Below, in pieces: positions 36,401 to 46,587 of a stretch of 64,000 nt of DNA. The notes beneath the pieces are model-generated. The model did not search any database. It was given only the letters and a program-made list of their open reading frames with translations, and was not told the origin of the DNA. Both the position numbers and the translations under genes were made by a program. The stretch is from Plasmopara viticola (Eukaryota > Oomycota > Peronosporomycetes > Peronosporales > Peronosporaceae): assembly GCA_001695595.3 (NCBI GenBank), contig MBPM02000055.1:124001-188000 (forward strand), in the 5' to 3' direction. Every line of letters begins with the position of its first letter. Position 1 is the first letter of the stretch.

Positions 36401-38805
36401 ATTTTATTATTTTGTTTTGGCTGCACATCCTGTTTTAAGCTGTCCGGACAAAAAGATGCCGACGAGTAGCGGCTTCGGAGTGCGTGGTATGTGCAGTAAA
36501 GTATTGACTTATTAAAGCGTCTACAGAGTAACTTCAACAATTATTTTAGCATATTAAGCTCATAAAGTGGCCTACGGAGGGCATGTGACAAAGCGAAGAG
36601 CTTGAGGATTGAGCCGCAATGAGCAATCGTGAATCAAATGTGATGAGAAGTGAGAAGGACGGACGTTATGCTCAATGAAGAAATTTCCGGGATTGGAAAT
36701 ACAGTCGGCGCCGCCTTGCTCTATTCTGACGTGTGTGGACGCGGCATATAAACTTTGAGGCCACATACGATAAAATGAGACTGCACCTTCCTCGCTTATA
36801 TGGCGATATTTTAACAGCCTAGCTTAATGCAAAAGTTTGCCCCGTGCTTGTTCATCAGCAACTAACTCAGTCCATGCTAAATGTTGCATGTATCGTATTT
36901 TAACGCCCGATAAGTATCGCTTACTTAAAAAATATTGTGTGACGCAACAAAAATTATTACTTAATGCACATTTGTAGAAACTACTATGCGAGTTAGTAAT
37001 TGAGGAATTGGCACCCAGATGAGTTATAACTAAATTCGGTTCAAATTTTACAAATATAACAGCTTTATTGCGTCTTGTTACAAAGCCTAATACCAACGCT
37101 TCGAGTAAGGCAAATAGCAATCTGCAGCTCGTACTGAATTTAAGTACAACGCAAGGGCTAAAGACCTGAACCCATGCAATCCTCATCACACCTTGTTTTT
37201 AATCTGCACCCGAGTTGTCGCGGTGGATCCTGTGTAGGACAAATCAGTATGCTCATTTTTCTCGGGTGAGCTTAACGAGCTGGCAGCATCTGCTTGACAT
37301 TCAAGGCTTTCAAATTACTCAACGCGTCTTATCTCTGAGCAAATATAAAAGATTTTTTTGGGAGACTTTTATGTCGATGCTTCCTGCGCCTAAAGTGGAT
37401 GTACCTTTCAACGCTAGTCCCAGTAAGCGTGAAAATCCTGAAAAAGGAAGGAAATTATCTCCTACTCGGAGTTATAACAACAAAAAAGAGGGTGCTTCAC
37501 CTAGAACAAATCGAGCATCTCATTTCATTTGACGTTATTGACGCAGAGTTGGAGGTTATTCCGGAAGCAACCAAATAAGAACTTACGTGCAAATGTCCGC
37601 TGAGTCGACTTTTTTCTACCTGAAATGAGCTGAAGCACCGGATGATGCCAACTCCATTGCCATTCAAATGTGCGGTCACTTTTCCTCTATTCTTGCCAAG
37701 GTAAGGAAAATTTAGTGGAGTTTGTCTAATAGTTTACAACTTCGCTTTCTTCGGCGGTCTTCAATTTTCGTGCAATCTTAAAAAGGGAGCCTTTGCTTTT
37801 GCGGGTTTTCGCCTTTGAATAGACGTTGTGTCCTCATCCAGTTCGTTTCGCCTTCGATATACGAAATATGTACTAGGCGTTTGCATACAACTGAGCTTAT
37901 GTGTTAGAAAGGTGACTTTGAGCCTTGCAAGAATCACAGCTTTTGACGCCCCATATAAAGCGAAAGATACAAAATTACGGGTAGTACTACAAATATGGAG
38001 CATAGGGTAGGACAAAGCGTTGAAGCGGGCACACACAGAAAAGGCATTCAGAAAGGGACACGAACTACCGCTTTTGTAGTTGTTCACTATCTTTGGTCTC
38101 AAGGGTAACGACGTGTGCAATACTTGCAGCTCAAATTATTCAATGCCAACTGACTTTCTTACGAAATGTAGGCTTGGGTACAACGATGACAAACCAGGCA
38201 AAGCTACCGGCGGGTTGGACTACTTATAAGAACCAAGCTGACCCTAGGAAGATTGCTTGGGCTTTAACACGTGTCTAGCAGCCTCTGCACTTGAGGTTGC
38301 ATATATCAGCGCAAGTCCGTGAGCGGTAGTCTGCCCGCCAGAGAGACTCTCAGACAAGTAAGGCTTTGAAATAACTTCTTGCTCTGTCGGGGCGACGGAC
38401 GCACGCTTATTTCTCTACCTCTGGTCCGTATACACGTTCACCTTCGGGAAATAAGTAAAACATGCGCGGCAATAGTAGGGCTTCAAAGAAGCCTCAGATT
38501 AATAAAAAACTGCTAAAAACAATCACATCGCCCGGAGTCTCTGACGATGACATACGAAGACAGCATTTGACAAACCGAAGGCACACCGTGCACGTCACTC
38601 GATAGACAAAAGATCTATGGCCACCGAGCCGTACAGCGAAAATTTATCATTCTGACTATCTACTACACCATTTCACATGTAAGAAAAGAGACCGCGCCAA
38701 TGTTATTTTAAGCACTAAAAAGTCGTAGCTACTAATTATTGAGCGCTTATTTTAATGTATATTGGACACGGCTTTTTTTTATTTTACTTATTTCTTGTGC
38801 ATGCA

Positions 38806-39384
38806 ATGAAGCGAAGTCGAAGTCGACGCCGTAGTTTCTCGCGCGATCAAGTCCTTCGTCGGCTTAAGGATCGCAGCGAAAGCCTCAGCCGGAACACAAA
38901 TACACGCAGCAGTAGTCCCGTCGACCGGCGCCGAGGAAGCTGCTCTCGGAGTCGCAGCCATAGCAGGGGATCAGACTTTCGAAGCATGACGAGGATGCAT
39001 GACGACTCAAAGCGCAAGAAGAGAAAGGTGAAGAAATGGAAGGAAAAGAGCAAAGGCAACAAGGTGACTGAACAAAAGGCAAGTGAAGATCGTGGTCTCA
39101 CTGCGCCTTTAAAGGTGAAGAACGGAGCGAGCAACATGGTGCCGACAAGCGCAGTGCCCGTGGATGCGTGGCGCTTTTTTGAACAGCTCGAGAAGCAGGA
39201 AGCGGCAAAGAAGCCCGTGGGTACCGTACATTCTCGAGGCCTTCCTGCACCAGTGTCAAGTACACTCAATTCGACGTCCGAGAAGTGGGAGTGCAGTAAA
39301 GCTGGCTGCGGCCACGTAAACGCAAAGCATGCGCCAGCGTGCAATAAGTGCAATGCCATGAAGCGAATGACGGAATGGCGATAG
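38806..39384 (+). CDS. RS-rich protein with C-terminal RanBP2-type zinc finger
   Basis: One exon, 192 residues from the ATG at 38806, which starts MKRSRSRRRSFSRDQ; the frame is open 51 bp upstream from a less likely ATG at 38755. The first 60 residues are Arg/Ser-rich, typical of splicing or RNA-binding proteins, followed by a lysine-rich stretch (KRKKRKVKKWKEK) that should act as a nuclear signal. The C-terminus has a single RanBP2-type finger: KWECSKAGCGHVN, then CNKC, that is W-x-C-x4-C-x10-C-x2-C with the conserved Trp and Asn. Such fingers bind single-stranded RNA or ubiquitin. A nuclear RNA-binding or splicing-associated role is inferred. The next gene starts about 300 bp downstream in the same direction. 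Confidence 0.8.
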   Translation: MKRSRSRRRSFSRDQVLRRLKDRSESLSRNTNTRSSSPVDRRRGSCSRSRSHSRGSDFRSMTRMHDDSKRKKRKVKKWKEKSKGNKVTEQKASEDRGLTAPLKVKNGASNMVPTSAVPVDAWRFFEQLEKQEAAKKPVGTVHSRGLPAPVSSTLNSTSEKWECSKAGCGHVNAKHAPACNKCNAMKRMTEWR

Positions 39385-39620
39385 GACCTGTATCTAGGTA
39401 CATTTGAGCAATTGCCTCCTGGGCCTATTTTTACGAGGTGGACGTACCGACAAAATGACGTCGGTTCACTGTCCAATCCGAGGCTAGCAAACGATGTCCA
39501 AAATTTAGCAGCCCTATTTTTATCCACCCCTCACGCATCAAATCCCCTCGTTTGCCCAATCACAGCGCGCTTCTCCCCTCGTCCACTTAATTGAACCAAG
39601 TCAATCTCGTACTTAATACG

Positions 39621-39627
39621 TCACTCT
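39621..39627 (+). promoter_or_regulatory. Candidate initiator of the PH-domain gene
   Basis: TCACTCT fits YCAYTYY and lies 56 bp before the ATG; a CA-T-rich flank follows. A second fit, TCATTCT at 39671, is too close to the ATG to be the usual start. Motif match only. Confidence 0.35.
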
Positions 39628-39682
39628 GTCACCTTTCGTGCTCTCGCATGCTCGAGTCTTTTCAGAGCGTTCATTCTTCCCC

Positions 39683-41089
39683 ATGAGTAGCGACAGTCAG
39701 ATCCTCCGCACGGGCGTGTTGTTTAAAAAAGGCTCGGGCTCAGGGCCATTCGGGCGTCGCAACTGGAAACCGCGCTACTTTGTCTTGACCCCGACCCGTC
39801 TGCAATACTTTACTTTTGAGAATGGGGAGCTCAAGGGCGAATTGAGTCTCCAAGGTTGCGACGAAGGCATGTTGGAGGTGATGCCGGCCGACAGTATGAA
39901 AACCGGGAGTTCTGCGTCCACGATCTGGCGAGTCGCGATCAATGCACCTGAACGTCGCTTGTTGGTCGCGGCAGGGACGGAGATGGAGATGAACGATTGG
40001 GTGGATAAATTGGTCATGGCCTTTCGGCTCAATGCTGGTCAGCCACTCATACGGGCCTCGCTGCCCGCCCCTTCGTTGAGTCATAGTATGGTATCTGGGG
40101 GGTGTTCCACCGGGATTCAAGATTTTCAAAACTTTTCCATCCCTCGTCGTGGTGGCAATCAACGCCATAGTATTGGTACAGACGTCCGCGCGTCGGTTGA
40201 TGAGCCACAGTTGCAAGTGGAAAGGGTGGCGAAGCAACAGGTGGAGGAAACGGAACGATTGGAAGAGGCTCACGAACACGAGCTCGAGTTGCAACGGCAG
40301 CAAGAGCTCGAGTTGCAACGGCACCAAGAGCTCGAGTTGCAACGGCAGGAAGCCGAGATGCGTCGGCAATTGGCAATGCAAAAGGAAAAACAGGAAGCGG
40401 CGGACGAGTTGCAGCGGCAGAAAGAGCAAGAGCAACGAATGCAACAAGAGCGCGAGTGGCAACTTCAACAGGAAATGGACCGGCCACAATTGCACGAAGT
40501 GCAACAGGGTCAAGAAGGTGCAAACGATGTGCACATGCAACCCGTCCAAGTTGAAGGGAGGACCCACCGACCCGTGACGGACGAGCGAGTGCAGCAAGAC
40601 CAACGCCGTTCATCGCAGCCAAGTGGCGATTTGCTCGAGCTGCAGCGTCGTCAGAAGCGTCAAGAGCATGCACGGGAACGCGCAGCGCGGAAGAAGGCCG
40701 TGCAACAGCAACAGGACGAAGACCTGGCTTTTCGATTAAGTCAGCACTTCACTTCGCACTTAAGCGAAGACGCCACTACGGACAATGTCGAAAAGAGTGG
40801 TCAAAACGAAGACGACACAGAAAGCGCGGCCGTGGTTGCGCCCCACTCGTCTTTGGTCGGCAATGTCAAGCGGGAGATGATGCAAAAGCAAACGCAAGAG
40901 CACCAGCGTCGTCGAGAAGCGATTTTGCAGCAAGAGCACCAAATGCGGCACCAAGAGGCGGCGCGTGGCAAGGTGGAAGCGCACGTGGCCCCTCGTGAAG
41001 TTGAAGTTGCCCCTCGCGAGATTGAAATTGTGCGACGGGCACCCGTGAAACCTTCGCCTGCTGCACCGTTGGAAAGTTTTGAGTTTTAA
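39683..41089 (+). CDS. PH-domain protein with long glutamine/glutamate-rich coiled coil
   Basis: One exon, 468 residues from the first in-frame ATG. Residues about 8-115 form a pleckstrin-homology domain: TGVLFKKGSGSGPF, then NWKPRYFVLTPTRLQYF (strands 2-3 with the basic residues that contact phosphoinositides), ending in the typical C-terminal helix with Trp (MNDWVDKLVMAF). After a short linker, residues about 180-300 are a charged coiled coil with internal near-repeats of ELELQRQQ/ELELQRHQ. A second coil with runs of Gln and Arg covers about 310-460. The C-terminus carries duplicated APREVEV/APREIEI steps. The likely role is a membrane-recruited adaptor or scaffold; the partner is unknown. 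The repeats may be prone to length variation. Confidence 0.85.
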   Translation: MSSDSQILRTGVLFKKGSGSGPFGRRNWKPRYFVLTPTRLQYFTFENGELKGELSLQGCDEGMLEVMPADSMKTGSSASTIWRVAINAPERRLLVAAGTEMEMNDWVDKLVMAFRLNAGQPLIRASLPAPSLSHSMVSGGCSTGIQDFQNFSIPRRGGNQRHSIGTDVRASVDEPQLQVERVAKQQVEETERLEEAHEHELELQRQQELELQRHQELELQRQEAEMRRQLAMQKEKQEAADELQRQKEQEQRMQQEREWQLQQEMDRPQLHEVQQGQEGANDVHMQPVQVEGRTHRPVTDERVQQDQRRSSQPSGDLLELQRRQKRQEHARERAARKKAVQQQQDEDLAFRLSQHFTSHLSEDATTDNVEKSGQNEDDTESAAVVAPHSSLVGNVKREMMQKQTQEHQRRREAILQQEHQMRHQEAARGKVEAHVAPREVEVAPREIEIVRRAPVKPSPAAPLESFEF

Positions 41090-41256
41090 GAAAGAGTAAA
41101 TGTGACCATGTTGCGGAAAGTGGCAAAAAATAAAGGACATTTGGTCTCTGTGTGGCCTGTTGTTTTTATGCCACTATAATGTTGCCCTTGCAGGTCACTG
41201 GAACGACTTGGGATTGGCTGAAACTCAAATTGGACACCAAAAAAGAAGCAACTGCC

Positions 41257-42769
41257 ATGGTGGATCCGCAAGAGGACACTCGCTCACGCGATGAGGTCTC
41301 GTCGCACGTGGTGCCCAGTGAGCGCAATGAGTATCCTGTCAAGATAGCGGTGGATTTTAGGCGATTGAGGGTACGCAAATGCAATTCAAAGTTGCATGAG
41401 CACCTTCTGATTTCGTTGCGCACAATTGTTGCATTTGGGCAATGGCGAATGTGCCACGACGACAATTCGTGTAGCCGGATACTTTGCACAAGTATATGGT
41501 GTGTCACGGCATGTCGGAAGGATCGAGTGAATCAAACGAGCAACTGGCAGTAAATGTTGCCAGGTGTGTTGCATTTGCAAACAAATGTTGTTTGGACTCT
41601 TTGTTGCATTGAGTTGACTATTTCTGTATCTGCTGGCCCAATGTTTTGCAATATACCACTTGTATAGACATTTCAGCGAAGAATGCAAAAAGACTGACGA
41701 AAGGTCCAGCATTGCGTCTTTTGTGACTTATGTAAGTGGTTTCTCTCATAAGGCAATCACAATACTGACAAATGGAAGGATACTGTCCCAATGCGCAGCT
41801 TACAGGGTCGAACGATACGCTCAAGGCAGCAAGATTGTTGCAAGCGCAGCCGTTGCATCAATTTAGTAGCAAGTGTCAAGACTTTACTGACGACAAGGAG
41901 AATCAAAGTCGACAGATGACAAAACATCACTTTGAATCGGTTGACACGTTTCAAGCTCCTGATGCTGATGCTGACCGATTCGATTGCTGTCACGAGGATC
42001 GTGAAAGGAAATCGGTTTCATTGAAAAGGCGATTAGTAAAATTAGATGCAAAAGCTTGTGCACGAAGTGGTCAAAGCAGATCAGGAAGCAGCGAGACGGA
42101 AGGGATGCAGATGAAGAAAAAACGAAAGGGACGGATTTATTGTATTTGCAAGGGTACGAGTTTTGGCAATATGATTGCGTGCGACAACAAAAAGTGTCTT
42201 GATCGGTCAAATTGGTACCACATGGATTGTGTGGATTTGGATCCGTACGAAGAAGCACCCAAAATCTGGTACTGTCCCGCTTGTCAAGAGAATGACAGTG
42301 CAAACATCCCCGAAAATCGTACGTGGCTATTAACTCCTATTTTTTGTACTAGCTTAATTAGTTTGATAAAAACTTCTCAGAATTTCGAAAACCTGCGGCC
42401 AGTGTCACGTATGGTGACATGATTTCGCATGCACTAAACGTTCTGCCAGGTGGCAAAGTAAGTGGCACATTAAATATGGTACCTTTTGAAGCAAATCTGA
42501 CTGTGGTGATGGCGACTTAGGGTTCTTTTAAGGAAATTTGTGACTTTGTCGAGAATGAGTACGAGAGCCAATTGAACTGGAAGCTAGAGAGGTACGCCGT
42601 GTACCAATTTGAATTTTTTATTAGACTCAGTTCGTATCTGTTCCTATTGCTTGATAGTGATCAGCGAAAGTCCCCCGTGTGGAAATCTTCGGTGCGCAAG
42701 ATCCTGTTTTCAAATGTGCGGTTTCAGAAACACCCCAAAGACAAAGGCATGTTCTGCTTGGCGGCGTAA
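41257..42769 (+). CDS. PHD finger plus winged-helix (forkhead/H15-like) chromatin protein
   Basis: The secure part is four exons: PHD exon to 42318, then 42381-42457, 42521-42591 and 42658-42769, with introns of 62-66 bp that fit in phase. The PHD finger has the Cys4-His-Cys3 pattern: IYCICKGTSFGNMIACDN, KKC, WYHMDC, WYCPAC. It is closest in style to ING-type readers of methylated histone H3. The last three exons give a winged-helix-like domain: VTYGDMISHALNVLPGGKGS, EICDFVENEY, SPVWKSSVRKILFSN, then KDKGMFCLAA. The 5' end is tentative: exons 41257-41370, 41693-41731 and 41799-42318 splice in phase (about 310 residues), but the first intron (322 bp) is long for this genome. A simpler model starts at the ATG at 41772. 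A basic KKKRKGR sits before the PHD. No N-terminal ING helical domain is visible. Confidence 0.75.
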
Positions 42770-42965
42770 CCCTGTCGCCCATAACTTTATTGTATTGCTC
42801 TCTGCAAGTGTCAAGTAATTTAAAACAAATACAGCACAACGCGTAACTTTCTTTTTCCCCGTCATATTGAACCGCAAAAAGTGCAAGGAACAAAAAGAAA
42901 ATCAACCGACAATGTTACTACCGACTCAAAAAAAAGAAAATAGTCTTTTGGTCCACTATTTCCGT

Positions 42966-43573
42966 CTACTTGTCGTTCGAGTCCAGGTCGGGCAAGTCTT
43001 CGTCGTCGCTGTCGCTGCCTTCATCCATCATGCCCGCCGCATTCTGTGCCGCCATCATCTGATTCATATCAAAGCCGCCACCGCCATTCAGCGCGCTCAT
43101 GTCAAAGCCGCCCTGTTCTTCGTCTTCGTCTTCGTCCACAAACTTGCTCCAATCCACTTTTACATTCGTCTTTTCCAAGTGCTTGTCCGCTAATAGACGA
43201 GGCCAAAACTCCTCGTCCTGGTTCTTCTTGACAATATGGAAGTGCACGTTGCGGTCCGTCTTGGCCCAGATACTGTCCTTGGCCTCTGTATCCACTTCCT
43301 TGAAAAAGTCTAGGCTAACCTCGTACACATTGCCGTTACTCGTACCCCTGTTACGCAGATCCCCAATAAAGTATTATAGTCAATTTTCAGCCAATTACCA
43401 CAAAAAAAGGATCCACCAAAACACAAAAGACACGGTACGTACTTAAAGGTAAGGTTCTTGCTGCTCAACGAAACCTTCTCGTCTTGGACGTCTGGGAGAT
43501 CTACAGTCACGTACAGCGCGTCCTTGCGCTGCGCCCACTTGACTGGGGCCCATAAAGCCTTTGCTTCCGACAT
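42966..43573 (-). CDS. Hsp90 co-chaperone p23 (CS domain, Sba1/PTGES3 family)
   Basis: Two exons on the minus strand, 43443-43573 and 42966-43347, with a 95-bp intron opening GTACGT, give about 170 residues. The CS domain starts with MSEAKALWAPVKWAQRKDAL and runs through TVDLPDVQ, LSSKNLTFK spliced to GTSNGNVYEVSLDFF, and IVKKNQDEEFWPRLL, the segment with the family's W-P-R-L that contacts Hsp90. VDWSKFVDEDEDEEQ follows, and the tail is acidic with Met/Gly/Asn repeats ending GSDSDDEDLPDLD, as in p23 proteins. It binds the ATP-bound closed Hsp90 dimer and slows ATP hydrolysis in the cytosol. It is convergent with the PHD gene (196 bp) and divergent from the NR2C2AP-like gene (145 bp between starts). 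Confidence 0.95.
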
Positions 43574-43718
43574 AATTGCGTCTACTAGTCTCTTGGTAGA
43601 AGTTTTAATACTGACTGGGATTCGAGAATGTCTGGACCAAATGATCAGTGTGGACCACACCAAAAGATAGGGTTTCAGCCTGATTTCTAATCTGTAAATT
43701 TTAGAAATTCGCGAATGA
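43574..43718. promoter_or_regulatory. Shared divergent promoter region (p23 / NR2C2AP-like)
   Basis: Only 145 bp lie between the divergent start codons, so both promoters must lie here. On the p23 strand, ACATTCTC is a near match to the oomycete initiator. No TATA box is evident. Confidence 0.45.
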
Positions 43719-44150
43719 ATGGTGGTACTCAGTGACGACCCGCGCACAACGTGCCGCGCATCGTCAACATTGGACCGCAACAAGCAACTTTACAACGTTG
43801 CCAACATTCTATCCTCAGACTTGTCGAGTTGCTGGAATTCAGCCCAAGGGAGTCCACAGCAAGTGCAAGTCCATTTCCATCGCATCGTCCATGTGTCCAC
43901 ATTCTCCATCATGTTTCAAGGCGGGTTTGTGGGTCAAGACGTCCAAGTGCATGTCAAAAGAGCAGAAAAGGAGAAATGGGAAGCAGTCACGGACAGTCAA
44001 GTGGATCCAGAAGATTCAAACGCTTTGCAGGAGTTTGCCTGCCAAGTGCAACAAGTCAACGCACTGGCACTGACCTTTCACCGGAGCACGGATTTTTACG
44101 GCCGCATCGTCATTTATCGATTGCAAATTTCCGGAGGTGAAAGTAATTAA
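43719..44150 (+). CDS. NR2C2AP (TRA16)-like protein, discoidin/galactose-binding-like fold
   Basis: A single exon of 143 residues. The diagnostic order of the family is intact: RASSTLDRN near the N-terminus, SCWNSAQGSPQQVQVHF, the strand FSIMFQGGFVGQDV, PEDSNALQEF, and finally LTFHRSTDFYGRIVIYRLQI at the C-terminus. The length matches the human protein (about 139 residues). The human homologue was named for association with a nuclear receptor, but oomycetes lack nuclear receptors, so the ancestral role must differ; the fold resembles F5/8-type and galectin-like modules found in large complexes. A short upstream ATG at 43715 in another frame ends after six codons and might dampen initiation. 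It shares a 145-bp divergent promoter with p23. Confidence 0.85.
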   Translation: MVVLSDDPRTTCRASSTLDRNKQLYNVANILSSDLSSCWNSAQGSPQQVQVHFHRIVHVSTFSIMFQGGFVGQDVQVHVKRAEKEKWEAVTDSQVDPEDSNALQEFACQVQQVNALALTFHRSTDFYGRIVIYRLQISGGESN

Positions 44151-44308
44151 TTACAGTGAAATTTGTCAAACCAACCATAAACTGCACAATACCTGACAAC
44201 ATGCACTTTCACGCACGACTACAGCCACAAAACGCAACTCCACGTGAGACTCCGCTCGTGTCAATGTTCTTTGCTCTTTCATTTCCCCACTTGCTCCTTG
44301 CACGTGTT

Positions 44309-46432
44309 TCACACCAGCGACTGACTCCAGTAAAACATCAGTGCGTCCTCGCGCAACATGATGAGGTTGTGCTGGTACTTGGGCAAGGAATGCACCGCGT
44401 GGGAGTCCCGTCCGAGTTCGTCTTCAAATCGAGACGTGATCGTATCACGCTCTTCGTCCGACAAGGAAATCTCCAGCAACGGGTGAAAAACCACTTGCGT
44501 CTGAACATTATCTTGCGCTTCACTATAAAACCCAAGCTACCCATTTCACCCAATGTCAAAAACGTGGCACTATTTACGTGGACTACATAAACGTACCATG
44601 CGATGGAATTGGTCAAATGCTGGCAACCCAAGCTTTTGGTCGTGGGCATTCGTGTACATGCGCGCCAGGATATAAAAGACTTGGTCTTCTCCAGTACCTT
44701 TCAACGCGCCATCGTCGAGTCCAAGTCCAGTTAGCAAGTGCGGATCGCTCTGGTCCAAATTGATGCCCATGCTCGTCATTTCATTAAAAAGCGATGTCCG
44801 AACGACGCCCCCAAGAGAGAAACTCGCGTCTTGCGTATACGCTGCAACCTGGTCGGACTGGGGATCCAGTGCAGGGTCGTCCTCGACACACATGCTCTTG
44901 GTCATAATCAACTTCTCCGTACTCTTCCCCATCAATTCCATTTGATCGTGAAAGGCATTGCTTTCAAACAAATTGCCACTCGCATCACTTGGCTCGAAAT
45001 CGCCCGTCCCTGAACCATGAGCTTCATTCGTTCCTTTTGGCGTCGAGGAATCCACAAAAGACGCCAAGGGCTTGGGGGACCCCACGTCTGGCTTGGCCGA
45101 CAGATCGATGGTACTCTCTTGGACATGCAAAGACGAAGGGTCGACCATGCCATTGCTATAACAATGGTGCGGTGAGGGTACACTCAGGTCCAAATTTGGA
45201 GGCAGCGACGGGTACTCGGTGGTGTACCCCCGCTGGTGGTTCATCGGCGGGTCTTCCATATGAGAACGGTACATCAGCGGATCCGTCCGAGTCGTCGCGG
45301 TAAAGTAACATTGTGGGCTATGCGCAAGCACGGGTCCAGCTGCCAACATGTCGACATCATTGAGAAGTCGACAGTGGGGACACCGATAGATCGGTCGCGC
45401 TGGATTCAACGTGCCATCAAGGTGCAGTTCAAAGCCACTGAGCGTCCATTCGACGACGCCAGGCGGATCCGCGGCGACGCCCGAGCCAGGGGGATGACTT
45501 GGCACGGGAGAGGCTGACGGGACTGGAGGTTGCATCAAAGGAGGCGTGGTCCACGACATGGACGTCATCGCGGGGTGGCCATGCGTTCCGTTGTACCCCC
45601 CCGCCGTGCGCGTGGCCAACACGTTGCGGGCGCGTTGCGGCGGCTCGAGCACGAGACCCGTGCCATTCATCGAATGAGGCGAATGGTGGAGCCCCCGAGA
45701 CGTGCCGGCCACGCTTCGAGGCGACGGGCGCATGGAATAGGTCGCCGTCGCTCCGACGGGCGTCTGCAGTTTTCGTTTGTTCCGCTTCGATCGAATGGCC
45801 ATGACGGACGTGCGTGTGGGCGCAATGTCTTGGAACATCGAGCTCCCGTCTTGGTGCTCGGGTTCAATCGCGAGCAAGAACGACTGGCCCTGGTGGTTCT
45901 TCGACACGTCATCGATCCGAAACGAAATGGTCGCGCGTCCGTGCGTCATGTTCGGCCGCATGTCGGGGAACAAGCGCAAGATGCTTTGGTTCAAGACGGT
46001 CGCGCCCGATTCGTACAAGAGTGTCACGGTCAGTGGCACGACCCGGTCTTCCAAGCTCGCGCCGGGCGCCGGGACCAGTGCCAAGGCCACGGCCATGCAC
46101 TTTTCCCGCCCCCCTTCGTCTTTGAACCACACGTCGGGCGGTTGAGCCACGACGTGCAGTTTCTCCTTGACCACGTGGATGGCCGACGAATAGACGGCGT
46201 CAAGCGCCGCGTCCCGACTACGCACTTCCACGCAAAACGATCGTCCGTCGCACGTGGCAGCAACAGGGTGCACACTCATGACGAGCTCCGCGAGGCCTGT
46301 CGTGGCGTCCACGAGCCCCGTGGACGCCAATCGAAGTTCAGCGTCTTGGTCGTCCACGAGGTCGTACGTGTCATGGAAACGTAGCAACACTTGCAACGGC
46401 TGCGACTCGATGCTGGGACGTACCAAAGACAT
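44309..46432 (-). CDS. Large unknown protein with a possible zinc-binding C-x2-C/H-x3-C segment
   Basis: Two exons on the minus strand, 44597-46432 and 44309-44500, with a 96-bp GTACGT...TTCAG intron in phase 0, give about 675 residues. Residues 1-215 look like a beta-rich domain, with a conserved-looking core (PPDVWFKDEGGREKCM, ATVLNQSILRLFPDM, ATISFRIDDVSKNHQGQSF) suggestive of an Ig-like or transcription-factor beta sandwich. A basic nuclear-type signal RSKRNKRKL follows. The middle is Pro/Ser/His-rich and disordered. At about 345-375, YRCPHCRLLNDVDM with a downstream HSPQC makes a possible Zn site. The C-terminal 130 residues are helical (GEDQVFYILARMYTNAHDQ; then LSDEERDTITSRFEDELG). I do not recognise the family; a nuclear regulatory role is inference. 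Confidence 0.85.
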
Positions 46433-46448
46433 GGTTCATGCCGGGTCA

Positions 46449-46501
46449 GAAACTTGACGTTTGTCGGGTAACGAGCTTGACAGTCGCGTGAAACTTGACG
46501 T
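46449..46501 (-). promoter_or_regulatory. Direct repeats just upstream of the large unknown gene
   Basis: ACGTCAAGTTTC (minus strand) occurs twice exactly, at 46449-46460 and 46490-46501, with a related TGTCAAGC between them at 46475-46482. The blocks are 17-70 bp before the ATG of the gene at 46432. Repeated spacing suggests transcription-factor sites, but no factor can be named. Confidence 0.4.
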
Positions 46502-46587
46502 TCGGGTACACGTACGTTGGCACTTGCTCTAAAAACACCAGACTCTAGAGCGTACCATTAATCAATAGGTACCGATCGTCCAAGAGG

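Larger units (their letters stand above)
29118..38750. other. 9.6-kb desert with simple repeats, no supported gene
   Basis: Frames on both strands are short and broken. Weak candidates at 33888-34151 (+) and 37761-38120 (-) have no recognisable domain. A GC-richer patch at about 30530-30790 stands out from its AT-rich surroundings and may be a fragment of an LTR or leader, but no boundaries or duplicate copy were found. No tRNA or rRNA gene is convincing. Confidence 0.5.

Noticed and set aside
37215..37532. 105-codon plus-strand frame as a possible RXLR effector
   Set aside because: It has no signal peptide and no RXLR or EER motif.
39740..40603. 287-codon minus-strand frame opposite the PH gene
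   Set aside because: It is Leu/His-rich shadow coding opposite the Gln/Glu-rich coiled coil.
45530..46384. 284-codon plus-strand frame opposite the large unknown gene
   Set aside because: Arg/His-rich composition is typical of an antisense shadow; the minus-strand frame is longer and splices cleanly.
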